Shown here piece by piece: positions 8,701 through 16,873 of a DNA stretch of 18,427 nucleotides (the stretch's first letter is position 1; the number at the start of each line of letters is the position of its first letter). The notes beneath the pieces were generated by a model, which saw nothing but the letters and a program-made list of their open reading frames with translations, was not told the DNA's origin and made no database searches. Position numbers and translations under genes: made by a program. Source of the DNA: DASPJR01 sp035628505 (lineage in GTDB: Bacteria > Planctomycetota > SZUA-567 > H5-PLA8); assembly GCA_035628505.1 (NCBI GenBank), contig DASPJR010000103.1:1-18427 (forward strand). The letters run 5' to 3'.

Positions 8701-11700
8701 ATCTACTATCCCTTCCGCCAGACCATGTATGAACTCGCGCCGATCAAGCACGAGAACTGGAAAGACAACATCGGCATTCCCGGCGCTTATTCATGCATGA
8801 CGCACCTGGCGCTGCTCGGCTACGACCACGAAATTCTCACCGAAGAAATGATCGATGCCGGCGAGCACAAGCGCTTCAATGTGATCATCGCACCGGCCTT
8901 GCATTATGCCCTGCCGCGCCACACGGAGGCGCTGGAGAAATTCGCTGCGGAGGGCAAGCATGTCCTCTGCGGCGCCCTCTCCACCTTGATTCCGAAAGGC
9001 GCAAAAAAGATCGACGACGACTTCAACGATATCGGCGAAGTGAACGCGCGCTGGCACCTGGCTTATCCGCGAGACGTCGCGCACGCGTGGCTGTTCACCG
9101 AGATTCAACGCCGCCTTCCGAAGCTCCGGGAGGAACTCGGGAAAATACTTGAACCCTTCGCGAAGCCAGAAAGTTCGCACACGTTCGTACAGAGCAACCG
9201 TGCTGGCGATGCACGCTACACATACGTCTGGAGTTTCCTCTACCCGAGCTGGGTGGGAACGACCCGCGTCACCAGCGACACGGACGCCAGCGCCTACATG
9301 GCCGAGGCCAACGAACAGACGCTGATGCCGATGAAGCAGAAGGTTTCGTTTCCGGCGACCATGGCCACCTACGATCTGCTGACGCAGAAACCCATCGATC
9401 GCTCAGCGCCCAGGAACGGGCGCGTGGATGCGCTTTGCGATCTATCATTCACGCCGTTCCGCATCTTTGTGAGCTTGCCCGCGGCGATCGCGCAGCTGCG
9501 TGTCGAGCTTCCCGAAAGCACAACTCTTGGAAGCCAGTTTTTAGTGAAAGTCACACCTCTGGATGAAGCCGGCAAGCCGATCAACGTCTGCATTCCACTG
9601 CGGCTGACGCTGCTCGATGCGGCCGCGAAGGAAGTTCAGCAACTTGCATGTTCCGCGTTCCCAATGTTCGACGGCGTGCTCGCCGCGCCGCTCGGTTTCG
9701 CTGAGGGCAAATGGACGCTGCGCGCAGAAGAGCTTATCTCGGGCCGCCGTCTTGAGATGACGCTGAACGTTGCAAAGCCCGAGGCGCTGCCCTTCCAGGC
9801 CGCGCTTACGCCACTTGCGAGTGTCGATGTTCAGCGGCCTGATCTCGTCCGAAGCTTCATTGATGCCCGTAAAAAAGACGGCGAAACGGTGTGGATTCTG
9901 CTCGATGAATCACAGCAAGCCAAACGGCTGCCTCTGGCTCAAGAGGCCCTGAAGAAGCTGGCGGAACTCGGTGTGAAAGCGGAAATCAAACCCACGCAGT
10001 CCGCCCATGCTGCCGAGGAGCGGATTCATCTCTGGCAGGGTTGGACGGAAATGGCGCCTGCGCAGTACATCGAGAAACACGTTCTCGTGCTCGGCAGCGA
10101 AGGCGAAAATGTTCTCATCGAAGAGCTGCAGGCAAACCAGCTGCTGCTCCGTCCGCTTACGGCGAGTTACCCGGGTACTGGTCGCGGAGTCCTGACGGTG
10201 ATTCGCAGCCCGTTTGCATTCGGACGCGATGTCCTCTGTGCGCTCGGCCCTGATGACAACGGTATTCGTGCCGCAATCAACGAACTCTCAAAGATGGCGT
10301 CGGCTGCGCCTGCGAAAGTTGTGCAGCCGGAAGCGAAGCTCATCGCAAAGCAGGAAGCGGGGAGCGTGAAAATCGGCACGGCATTCGAAGCCATGGACGG
10401 CGCGCCCGTTCAGACAATTACGGTGAACGTGAACGCCGACCGGATCGCGTTCGGAACGCTGGGTTATGCGAAAAACGTGTTTGTCTTCGATCTCTCCGGC
10501 AAGCCTGTGTTTGAGGACAAAATCGGGCACATCAATACGCTGGGAATCAGCCTGCTGTCCGAAAACGGCCGCACCACGATTTCTTCCGACGGCACGCTCT
10601 ATCTGCGCGAGGTGGACGGGAAACTTCGCTGGCGGCTGCCCTTTGGGCGGGAGCGCAATCAGCATGACTACGTGGATCCGCAAGGCCGCTACGTTGTGAC
10701 ATCGGAGAACAGCGGACTGGCGGTATACGATCTGGCGCTGAAGCCGCTCTGGAGATTCGACGAGTGGGACAAGTACGAAACCACGAGCGAAGTTCTGCAG
10801 GCGCGAAAGACCACGTTCCTCGGCGCCATCGAGACAGGCAACACGATTGTCTACCGCCTGACCGGCCGGGCACCGGGGCTGACCGGAACCTTCGGCGATG
10901 ATCTCATCTTCTGCGATGCGCTCACCGGAACGGAGAAACGGCGGCGGCCGCTGGATCTCAATGCGCTGATCGCCTTTACTGGCTTAAAGAATCCCGACTT
11001 GAAAGAGTTCGATTTCCTCCACGAAGGCGCGCTGTCACTCGCCGTACTTCAGACGCGCGACGAGACGCTGGAAGTATTGCTGAACGAAAAACTACAGCCG
11101 ATTTCCAAACGCGGTTTCGCGCTCCCCGCTTATATGGCCGGCAAAGCCGAGCCTTCTTACAGGCATATTCTCGCTGACAAATGCATGATCGTCGCGGTAG
11201 GCGATACGCTCGCGATTTCAAACAGTGAGTGGACGGCATTACAGTCCTTGCGGCTCGACGAACTGATTGTGGGATTGGCGGTCGACGAGGCATCGAAGCG
11301 CATCGCCGTGTCCACGAATTCAGGCCGCGTGTTCGCCTTCGACCTGTCTTTGAAAAAGCTATGGGAGCGCGATCTCGGCAGCAGCGCACTGCTTCAGTTC
11401 CTGCCTGATGGGCGGCTCGCCGCGGGGACAATGCGCGGCTCGGCACACCTGCTCGACACGTCTGGCCAGGTCCTCTGGAGCCAGTCGCTTAACCGGTTTT
11501 CACCGCCGGAAGAGATCGAGCGGCGTTGGACTGAAATTGAAGCGCTGCCGAGCGTCAAAGACGCGGCGAACGGCCTCTGGTGGGAACGCCTCGCGGCGAA
11601 CACAACGCTTGGAAAAGAGGCGGCGCAACTGAGCGGAGAATCGGCGGCTTCAAAGCCGCTTACGGCGACATTCACGGGCACTGCTTTTGGAACGTACTAC

Positions 11701-12588
11701 GTCGAATGGCGGCACGCGCGCGCAAGTGGCGACACGTCGCTTTCACTCGAGGTCAGCGAGCTCGAGAAAGGCGCAAATGCTGCGAAGCGTCCGGCTGTTT
11801 CGCGGCTATCGCTCTCGGCCAAGCCGCAGTCTGCAGAATTCACCGAACGCGCTATTCTGCGCCTGGGCGATCAGCCGGAGACGGTGACGGTCACTGTTTC
11901 AGCAGCGGGAAGCGGCGTGGCAAAATCGACGGTGACCATACGCCCGCTGAGCTTCCCTTCCGAAAACCTGGTTCGCATTCCCGCGCTCTACCGCGACATG
12001 AAGGACACCGCCGCGTATGTCAATCCGCCGGCGACCGTTGAAATGTTTTTTAATCCCGATTTCGGCGGCTCGGGCGTGTGGTCGGCGAACTGGGCCGAAC
12101 CGATGTGCCTGATCAATGGCCGCATGTTCGAGAAGGAGCCGGGGCTCATTAACGGCAAGTGGTTCGGCGGCAATAATTCAGCTTACAGCGGAAGCAATGT
12201 AGCGCTGATGCCGTGCTACGTGGACATCACCATGCCGCGAAAGCGATTTGTTACGCATGTTGCAATCGGCGAAACGCCGCAGCTCAATCGCGTGACGACG
12301 CTCGCAATCGACGCATTCATCGAGAGCCGCGAAACACGCAAAGGTCTTTCGGACCACGACAACCGGCAGGTGAAACGTGGCTATTGGCAGAACGTGATCA
12401 AGCAGCGCGGCAACAATCACTATTACAATGTCTTCAAACTGCCCCGAACAATTTATACAAACAAGATTCGCGTCTACCTGCTCGAGGGTTTTTCCTCGAT
12501 CGATGAAATTGAGCTCTATGAGACGATTCCCGAGCAGTTGCGGCCGCAAACGAAAAAGGAAGGGGGCGAGCATGCTCCGGCGAAATAG
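5770..12588 (+). CDS. Giant exported protein: GH42-like barrel, beta-propeller, discoidin-like domain
   Basis: From GTG 5770 (overlapping the HEAT stop as GTGA) this is 2272 aa. Residues 1-23 form a signal peptide ending ADAA. Residues about 46-86 are an Ala/Glu/Lys-rich charged helix plus a Pro/Gln linker. About 90-470 are unrecognised beta-rich sequence; 475-585 look Ig-like. About 590-960 resemble the barrel of GH42-type enzymes, but at the expected acid/base motif (NEYG-like) I read YPNTDP (748-753), so activity is doubtful. About 975-1120 resemble a beta-galactosidase trimerisation (Rossmann-like) domain (GIYYPFRQ; VIIAPALHYALP). About 1535-1915 form a WD40/PQQ-like propeller with repeated units of the GRVFAFDLSLKKLWE type. 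About 1930-2070 are a beta-sandwich, and about 2090-2255 a discoidin (F5/8-type) domain ending SIDEIELYE. The propeller and discoidin-like calls are firmer than the barrel call. The end overlaps the next gene by 17 nt. Substrate and role are unknown. Confidence 0.88.
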   Translation: MKSTFRIVCCALAACFVLAADAAEITLRLVCAEAPDQLVSTVVTKLDLEAEAAKEKADEAEAAAKKPKSGAKAPTDQPAQPKAEFDRYTTYMRGIVIDGKHPFQKMYRNSFLGRTDVLTLNLEDGEHTIDPGGHKFSLSNGVVKTNDPCLRARGATLDILLYPVTMLAVDGSSIRQMPAELRRLPVAMRVLHGSEELLPKEKFLSAGTTFKVLKLYMIANSQQMGYRLVPSERNFHLSDKGVVILDDKGNPATDGGVLVEDRFSIVLPKSAVPVTIRGQNVHVSFNGPSGQFKLESARDKTEIQKNYYAFSAVDGAEIIAGTKALSPPIKFHGDLGAFPRRKIVVDAMARQSAEPRVLQVAMNGYSIEAGKTLRVRAQFTDAYDAPTLAPAEVSAYLWQPPVLEDDGWLKASPNEKTPLNEWRSLRILASSEPDEYDILMPDVPSNIYWLRVVVDKRGECSPASALRTDFIQGIVNAASRANLSVFCPSGRHAFLNGADLPFSVVAKSPVALQGGRLRIVLRQGAQEYPLAEQDIAALPAGMHSYHFILQGSATGALAPGDYTLTASLGGLKSNAWSVRISRPRSRSPFPLYADGRFSEQNVDNGVPVLNVPENIAVANAARATYRRNAEILAWQYDSALIDWYMFKPLASYAGRDSSSEVAEVEMILRGTLALPAHETYYYQNHFEATSEALLSQGMGQINGVVCNLSPISLMHSVVKDVNSEMRKFQLIAQIGKKFENFDGMTLVYPNTDPMGNSEIVDPGRHARLVELYKNFKAKHGFDPPANSDAARFLAARLRGAPITPELTEAARKWELWTLECNSLMGDFYKRAQDAVKPLAPEMKLGNEGPGWGGTGGGTYPVTANANQNPLVVWTGFSDYAHSLILEPFLRPKLLHMTGAEIWGTLFLFSGSLYNVKNHVVGHLAAGVDGFGYAGNFPLWNTGRFDTRYLPEEYKEIRDLLRTYGAVFRQARPRAEIGIYYPFRQTMYELAPIKHENWKDNIGIPGAYSCMTHLALLGYDHEILTEEMIDAGEHKRFNVIIAPALHYALPRHTEALEKFAAEGKHVLCGALSTLIPKGAKKIDDDFNDIGEVNARWHLAYPRDVAHAWLFTEIQRRLPKLREELGKILEPFAKPESSHTFVQSNRAGDARYTYVWSFLYPSWVGTTRVTSDTDASAYMAEANEQTLMPMKQKVSFPATMATYDLLTQKPIDRSAPRNGRVDALCDLSFTPFRIFVSLPAAIAQLRVELPESTTLGSQFLVKVTPLDEAGKPINVCIPLRLTLLDAAAKEVQQLACSAFPMFDGVLAAPLGFAEGKWTLRAEELISGRRLEMTLNVAKPEALPFQAALTPLASVDVQRPDLVRSFIDARKKDGETVWILLDESQQAKRLPLAQEALKKLAELGVKAEIKPTQSAHAAEERIHLWQGWTEMAPAQYIEKHVLVLGSEGENVLIEELQANQLLLRPLTASYPGTGRGVLTVIRSPFAFGRDVLCALGPDDNGIRAAINELSKMASAAPAKVVQPEAKLIAKQEAGSVKIGTAFEAMDGAPVQTITVNVNADRIAFGTLGYAKNVFVFDLSGKPVFEDKIGHINTLGISLLSENGRTTISSDGTLYLREVDGKLRWRLPFGRERNQHDYVDPQGRYVVTSENSGLAVYDLALKPLWRFDEWDKYETTSEVLQARKTTFLGAIETGNTIVYRLTGRAPGLTGTFGDDLIFCDALTGTEKRRRPLDLNALIAFTGLKNPDLKEFDFLHEGALSLAVLQTRDETLEVLLNEKLQPISKRGFALPAYMAGKAEPSYRHILADKCMIVAVGDTLAISNSEWTALQSLRLDELIVGLAVDEASKRIAVSTNSGRVFAFDLSLKKLWERDLGSSALLQFLPDGRLAAGTMRGSAHLLDTSGQVLWSQSLNRFSPPEEIERRWTEIEALPSVKDAANGLWWERLAANTTLGKEAAQLSGESAASKPLTATFTGTAFGTYYVEWRHARASGDTSLSLEVSELEKGANAAKRPAVSRLSLSAKPQSAEFTERAILRLGDQPETVTVTVSAAGSGVAKSTVTIRPLSFPSENLVRIPALYRDMKDTAAYVNPPATVEMFFNPDFGGSGVWSANWAEPMCLINGRMFEKEPGLINGKWFGGNNSAYSGSNVALMPCYVDITMPRKRFVTHVAIGETPQLNRVTTLAIDAFIESRETRKGLSDHDNRQVKRGYWQNVIKQRGNNHYYNVFKLPRTIYTNKIRVYLLEGFSSIDEIELYETIPEQLRPQTKKEGGEHAPAK
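12558..12566 (+). promoter_or_regulatory. Ribosome binding site for the ATG at 12572
   Basis: GGAAGGGGG lies 5 nt before ATG 12572-12574. It selects this start, which exposes a signal peptide, over an ATG at 12428 in the same frame whose extra 48 residues are read through the other frame of the giant gene. Confidence 0.65.
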
Positions 12589-14782
12589 GTTTCACGTCGC
12601 GCGAGCCCTTCCGGCGATCGTTCTGCTCGCCAGTGTGATCACACACGCAGGCGAAGGCGGAGACTGGCCGGAAGGCTGGCTCTTCCGCGCAACTGCAAGC
12701 GCTGCGGAGAAGGCCGAGAGTTATGACATTACGATCGAGCATAATGGGCTGGCTCAGCCGGACGGACGCGATGTTCGGGTATTCAGCTCAGACAAGAAGC
12801 CCGTCAGTCACCTCATCAGTTTCGCGGATCTGAACCGCGTGCGGATCATCTACGATGGCGAAGCGGGCCCGGGCGTGTATTCGATCTATTTTGGAAATCT
12901 CTCGCCTAAGCTGCCGCCGCCTCCAGCAGGAATCTCAGATTTTGGCCGCAAAGAATGGCAGCCGCGCGGCGGTTTTACTGCGAAAAGTTATGACCCGCTT
13001 GCGCCAGTGGATGGACGCGCGCTGCTCAATCTTAAAAATGTGATGGCCTACTATGAAACTGTGATCGCGCGTGCTCAGGCCGCGGAGCAGGAGATTGCCG
13101 CGAAGGAACCCAATCCAGCTAAGCGCAAGAAGACAACTGCAACCGGCGTGTACGCGAATGCGAACACGCCGCTTGGCACACCCGATCAGTGGTTTCATGT
13201 CTTTCGCGCGGAAATTAATGTTCCGGTTGCCGGAAAGTACGATCTCGTGATCGGCAATGGCCAGCAACATGAGCGTTTCGGCCTCGTGTTTCTCGATGGC
13301 GAACGCGCGAACGCTGCTGTGCCAGGCTGGCTGACGATCAATTTCTCACCCATATGCGTCGGCATCACGGGACAGGCAAACTTGAGCGCCGGAACGCATG
13401 TGCTCGAGATGTACACCAACCGCCGCAATCCCGAGATTCGCATGGGCCTGGCCGGTAGCGCGTGGAAAATGCCTGAGTACATCAGCGGCCTCAGCGGACA
13501 TTATGCTGCGATCAAACTTGTCCCCGGCGAGCACACCGTTCAAAGCGGCACGCTGACCGACGCGTATCACGCAATCATCAGCGAGTGGCTCGCGCAGGAG
13601 CGCTTCACCATTGCGCGCTCACTCTGCAAAGCGCTGCGCCGGCGGGCGGCCGGAAATCCTGAACTGCTTCAGAAATTCTCTACCGAGTTCGATCGCGTCA
13701 GCACAGCTGCATACGCAAAGAACTGGATGACCGAGGGAAAATATCCTTCGCGAATTGGCGCGGTGCTGGAAGCAAACTTCGCCCCGCCATTGAAGCCCGT
13801 GCCGCTGCCGTCGGTGAATATGCATGATGATAAGCCGCACGCGAGCGGCTCTGTCTGGGTCGAAGGGCGGCACATTTACGGGCTGCCGTACAATATCCAG
13901 GATCTGCCCTGGGGTGTCACCAGTTCCATTTGCGTCGAAGACGACGTCCTGTTCGTCGGCACAAAGAATGGAATGATGCATGCCGTTGAGCTGTCGAAAG
14001 CAACAGCACGCTGGAGCTTCGCCAGCGGCGGGCCGTGTTTGGGTGCACCGCTCGTCTACCAGGGGAATCTTTATTATGGCGGACTCGACCGTCGCCTGTA
14101 CGCGGTTGATATCGAAACCGGCCGCATGGCGTGGAATTTTCCTGCCAACGGCTGGATCGAAGGCGGCGCGTGCGCAGCCGAGGGGCGCGTGTATTTCGGT
14201 TCGCTGGACGGACATCTCTACGCCATCGACGCCGCGCTTGGCATTCAGCGCTGGAAAACGCCGTTAAACGGAAAGATTTGCGCGACGCCGACAATCGATG
14301 GAAAGCTCGTCTTTGTCGGCACTAAAACCGGCGAATTCTTTGCCGTGAACGCAGTGAGCGGTGAAGTTGCCTGGAAATACGCAGCCGGAGCAGCAATCAC
14401 CGGCGGCTGCTGCACGGGAAATGGACGCGTCATTTTTGGCGACGCCTCAGGCCGCGTTCACGCGCTGGATGTCGCAACGGGCAAACTCTCCTGGAACGCG
14501 CCCGTGGAAGCCGGCGGTCCAGTGGGCGCCTCGCCGATCCTCGTCGGGAACATCGTCTATGGCGGCACGATGGACGGCAAGCTGTTCGGCATCGATCTTG
14601 CGCAGGGCTCCACTGTCTGGAATGAAGCCATGCCCGGCAATGGCGAAATCAGCCGGCCGCCACTTTTTACCGGCGAGCAGCTCATTTTCACGAGCAAAAT
14701 GCGCGGGCTGTTCGGATCGCCGAGCGGCACGCCTGCCGTGGTTGCATTTCAACGCGGTGAAAAAGACAAGCCGAAGAAGTGA
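12572..14782 (+). CDS. Exported PA14-like / PQQ-type beta-propeller protein
   Basis: This 736-aa protein starts with a basic n-region and hydrophobic core (MLRRNRFHVARALPAIVLL), probably cleaved near THA-GE. Residues about 30-110 form a beta domain of the kind found before lectin-like folds (GVYSIYFGN). About 190-300 resemble a PA14 or related carbohydrate-binding sandwich (DQWFHVFRAEINVPVAGKYD; LSAGTHVLEMYTNR). About 445-730 are a PQQ-binding-like propeller of about 40-residue blades, with repeats such as GGLDRRLYAVDIETGRMAWN, GSLDGHLYAIDAALGIQRWK and GTKTGEFFAVNAVSGEVAWK. The propeller resembles BamB-like scaffolds; I see nothing to show that PQQ is bound or that it is a dehydrogenase. It is the last gene of the operon and shares a propeller architecture with the preceding giant protein, suggesting a common partner. 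Its stop abuts the stop of the convergent gene. Confidence 0.9.
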   Translation: MLRRNRFHVARALPAIVLLASVITHAGEGGDWPEGWLFRATASAAEKAESYDITIEHNGLAQPDGRDVRVFSSDKKPVSHLISFADLNRVRIIYDGEAGPGVYSIYFGNLSPKLPPPPAGISDFGRKEWQPRGGFTAKSYDPLAPVDGRALLNLKNVMAYYETVIARAQAAEQEIAAKEPNPAKRKKTTATGVYANANTPLGTPDQWFHVFRAEINVPVAGKYDLVIGNGQQHERFGLVFLDGERANAAVPGWLTINFSPICVGITGQANLSAGTHVLEMYTNRRNPEIRMGLAGSAWKMPEYISGLSGHYAAIKLVPGEHTVQSGTLTDAYHAIISEWLAQERFTIARSLCKALRRRAAGNPELLQKFSTEFDRVSTAAYAKNWMTEGKYPSRIGAVLEANFAPPLKPVPLPSVNMHDDKPHASGSVWVEGRHIYGLPYNIQDLPWGVTSSICVEDDVLFVGTKNGMMHAVELSKATARWSFASGGPCLGAPLVYQGNLYYGGLDRRLYAVDIETGRMAWNFPANGWIEGGACAAEGRVYFGSLDGHLYAIDAALGIQRWKTPLNGKICATPTIDGKLVFVGTKTGEFFAVNAVSGEVAWKYAAGAAITGGCCTGNGRVIFGDASGRVHALDVATGKLSWNAPVEAGGPVGASPILVGNIVYGGTMDGKLFGIDLAQGSTVWNEAMPGNGEISRPPLFTGEQLIFTSKMRGLFGSPSGTPAVVAFQRGEKDKPKK

Positions 14783-14785
14783 TCA
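14780..14785. other. Back-to-back stop codons of two convergent operons (TGATCA)
   Basis: TGA 14780-14782 ends the + strand propeller gene and the reverse complement of TCA 14783-14785 ends the - strand gene. The two coding regions meet with zero bases between them, so there is no room for an intergenic terminator, and each transcript must run into the antisense of the other or end inside coding DNA. Confidence 0.9.
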
Positions 14786-15535
14786 ATGCGTGCGCGACGT
14801 AATCTCGGCATCATTGAGATAGAAAACGCCAAGCAGGAATCCCGCCTGTATACTGGGCTGAACTTTGAACATGCCGCGCACGGTAAAAACGTTAATCACC
14901 CCGCGTTCCAGAACCTCAGGCGTTTTCACTTTCACGAGCACCGTCGCAAACACCGAACGCGTCAGGCAGATTGGACAGTTGTCGATCAACTGATCGTTCA
15001 GCAGAAACTCATCGCTCGCACCGCCGCTGGTCACCGACTTCAGCGAATAACCCTTGATTGAAACGTGCTTGCCATCCAGGAATTTCAAGCGTTCCGGCAG
15101 CTGCGCGTCGGGCTTCGCCGGATCGAAGGAACTCTGACCGGAAAGCAGCAGATCCCACGTGAGCAAATACGGCCGCTCGGGGGTGCCCTCCCCTCCCGGG
15201 ATCGTCCAGTACTGGTCTATGACCAGCGAGCCGTCTTTCATTCGCACCAGCCGCGGATTTTCGTCGCGCTCAACGGTGCCGCCTTCCATCGGGACGGGCA
15301 CCAGAATCTTCGGCGCAGCGGGCACCGCGTGAGCCGGATTCGGGGGCGCGGCCGTGTCGCTCGTTTTCGAAGCAGCGGGCGCCATCTGTTCAACTGGCGG
15401 ATCTTCGACGACCAGCCGGTAAGCGTCGTTTGGAATACGCATCCGAACCGACGCGGGCTCTTTTTTTTGATGCGAAATCATTCCGGCGGCGAGCGCAAGC
15501 AAAACCATGAGCGACCAGAATGATTTCATGCCCAT
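14783..15535 (-). CDS. DUF3299-like exported protein of an ABC transporter operon
   Basis: This 250-aa protein starts with a short hydrophobic segment (residues about 5-20, SFWSLMVLLALAAGMI) that acts as signal or membrane anchor. An Ala/Pro-rich linker (about 45-85) follows. The C-terminal domain (about 120-248) has the DUF3299 layout: a TWDLL opening, a basic residue then VSIKGYSL, DEFLLN, a short cysteine motif CPIC (187-190) followed by a beta strand (ATVLVKV), then FTVRGMFKV and a final FYLNDAEI. From memory, DUF3299 proteins often sit next to LolD/MacB-like transporters, as here. CPIC could bind a metal or form a disulfide. The start lies 6 nt after the permease stop; an ATG two codons later is an alternative. 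Function unknown. Confidence 0.75.
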   Translation of the reverse strand: MGMKSFWSLMVLLALAAGMISHQKKEPASVRMRIPNDAYRLVVEDPPVEQMAPAASKTSDTAAPPNPAHAVPAAPKILVPVPMEGGTVERDENPRLVRMKDGSLVIDQYWTIPGGEGTPERPYLLTWDLLLSGQSSFDPAKPDAQLPERLKFLDGKHVSIKGYSLKSVTSGGASDEFLLNDQLIDNCPICLTRSVFATVLVKVKTPEVLERGVINVFTVRGMFKVQPSIQAGFLLGVFYLNDAEITSRTH

Positions 15536-15541
15536 AGCGGC

Positions 15542-16873
15542 TCAACCCACCGGCTGCAGGTTGCGTACGATGCTCGTCCGGTACGCCATCACAGCAGGAA
15601 TCAATCCGGCCAGCGCCGACAAAAAGACAGCCGCGAGCGTTACGATCAGCGCGGGCTGCAGCAAAAGCGTGGGCTCGACTACGAGGCCGAGTTGGCGGAA
15701 CATCAGCACCGCTGTGAGCTTGTTTGCCGCGACGCACAGAATCACACCGGCCAGAGCCCCGATAAACCCAATCACCGCGGCCTCCGTGACAATCAGGCCA
15801 AAGATGCGCGGCTGGCTGCAGCCGATCACGCGCAATATTGCGATCTGCCGGCGGCGCTGGTCCATTGAATTGTAGAGCGCGATGAGAATCGAAAGCGCTC
15901 CCGAAACGAGCACGGCGACGGCAAGCGCGAGAAAAATCGAGTCGACCTGCGTCACGATGCCGAAAAGCCTTTCAACTTCCTGCGCCGGAAACGCAACCGT
16001 GAGCGCCGGATAGCTGCGGCGCAGTTCGTCGTACACGCGCGGCAGCACGGGCGACTCGCTTGAGCCCGGCGGCGTTTTGCAGCGGATAAGAACGCCAGTG
16101 ATCAGGCGATCCTCATTCGTGAGATCGGCGGCTGTCGTTGCCGTGAGCGCCGGATTTTTCAGGCGGCGCTTTTCGTGCGCATGAATAATCCAGCTGCTTG
16201 AAAGCTCCGCAAACATCGCCCGATCGTGGCTCGTTCCCGTCGGCTTCAGAACGCCTGTAACCGTGAACGGAGCGTACTTGTGAATCTGCGCGAGCGCCTG
16301 CTTGAGCGTAGGGTATTTCGATTCGTCGGCGGCCGGATCGGCTTCACGCGAATTGAAATCGCTCTGCCCGTGCGTCAGGAATATCTGATCGCCAGGCTTT
16401 AACCCACTTGCCTGCGCGGCGGCTGAACCCAGCACGACTTCGAATTCTTTTTTGAAGAACGCGCCGCGCTCGAGCTGCCACTCGCGCTCGGGATCCGGGC
16501 GGCTCTGCACGAAAAACTCGGGCGTGGTCGACAGGATCGGAAAGCCGCGGTAGCTGTCACCCTGCTGCACCGGGATGGCAAACTCAAGCGGCAGCTTCTT
16601 CAGCGATTCACTGTACGCATCCCACTTGAACGAGCGCGCCGGTGATCCGGTGTAAAAAACCGTATTCAGCACGGAAGCCATTGGGCTTGAGTCGGCGCTG
16701 AGAATCAACTGAACGTTGCCGCTGCCGCGATCGAACGCGCGGCGGCTGGCCTCGCGCAGGCTGAGCATCGACAGCAGCAGGGCAACCGCGAGCGCCACGA
16801 GAAACGCAGTCAGCACCGAGGAAAGCAGGCGCGCGCGCAGGCTGCGCCGAATCAGCGTAAAATCCGTCATCAT
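15542..16873 (-). CDS. ABC transporter permease, FtsX/MacB (LolC/E-like) family
   Basis: From ATG 16873 the protein has 443 residues. One N-terminal membrane helix (about 17-38) is followed by a long external domain of the MacB_PCD type (about 40-305), then three helices near 311-333, 359-385 and 405-430. The loop between helices 2 and 3 carries the family's MDQRRRQIAILRVIG coupling region that contacts the ATPase, and the C-terminus is the usual AYRTSIVRNLQPVG. This four-helix topology belongs to ABC permeases that move lipoproteins or other substrates off the membrane, or extrude them. The start is set by the ATGA overlap with the ATPase stop; the frame stays open upstream to 16999, but that part lies inside the ATPase gene and lacks membrane character. 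The exact substrate cannot be told. Confidence 0.9.
   Translation of the reverse strand: MMTDFTLIRRSLRARLLSSVLTAFLVALAVALLLSMLSLREASRRAFDRGSGNVQLILSADSSPMASVLNTVFYTGSPARSFKWDAYSESLKKLPLEFAIPVQQGDSYRGFPILSTTPEFFVQSRPDPEREWQLERGAFFKKEFEVVLGSAAAQASGLKPGDQIFLTHGQSDFNSREADPAADESKYPTLKQALAQIHKYAPFTVTGVLKPTGTSHDRAMFAELSSSWIIHAHEKRRLKNPALTATTAADLTNEDRLITGVLIRCKTPPGSSESPVLPRVYDELRRSYPALTVAFPAQEVERLFGIVTQVDSIFLALAVAVLVSGALSILIALYNSMDQRRRQIAILRVIGCSQPRIFGLIVTEAAVIGFIGALAGVILCVAANKLTAVLMFRQLGLVVEPTLLLQPALIVTLAAVFLSALAGLIPAVMAYRTSIVRNLQPVG

Noticed and set aside
7891..8751. Long antisense frame (286 codons) within the giant gene
   Set aside because: It lies opposite a well-supported domain, has an Arg/Gln/His-rich shadow composition and no recognisable motif or signal; GC-rich codon bias on the + strand keeps this frame open.
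12428..12571. Upstream ATG start for the propeller protein
   Set aside because: The extra 48 residues are Arg/Ser/Cys-rich out-of-frame translation of the discoidin-like end of the giant gene; the ATG at 12572 has a strong ribosome site.
13619..14215. Antisense frame of 198 codons opposite the propeller gene
   Set aside because: The + strand carries clear propeller blades there; the opposite frame shows no coherent fold pattern.
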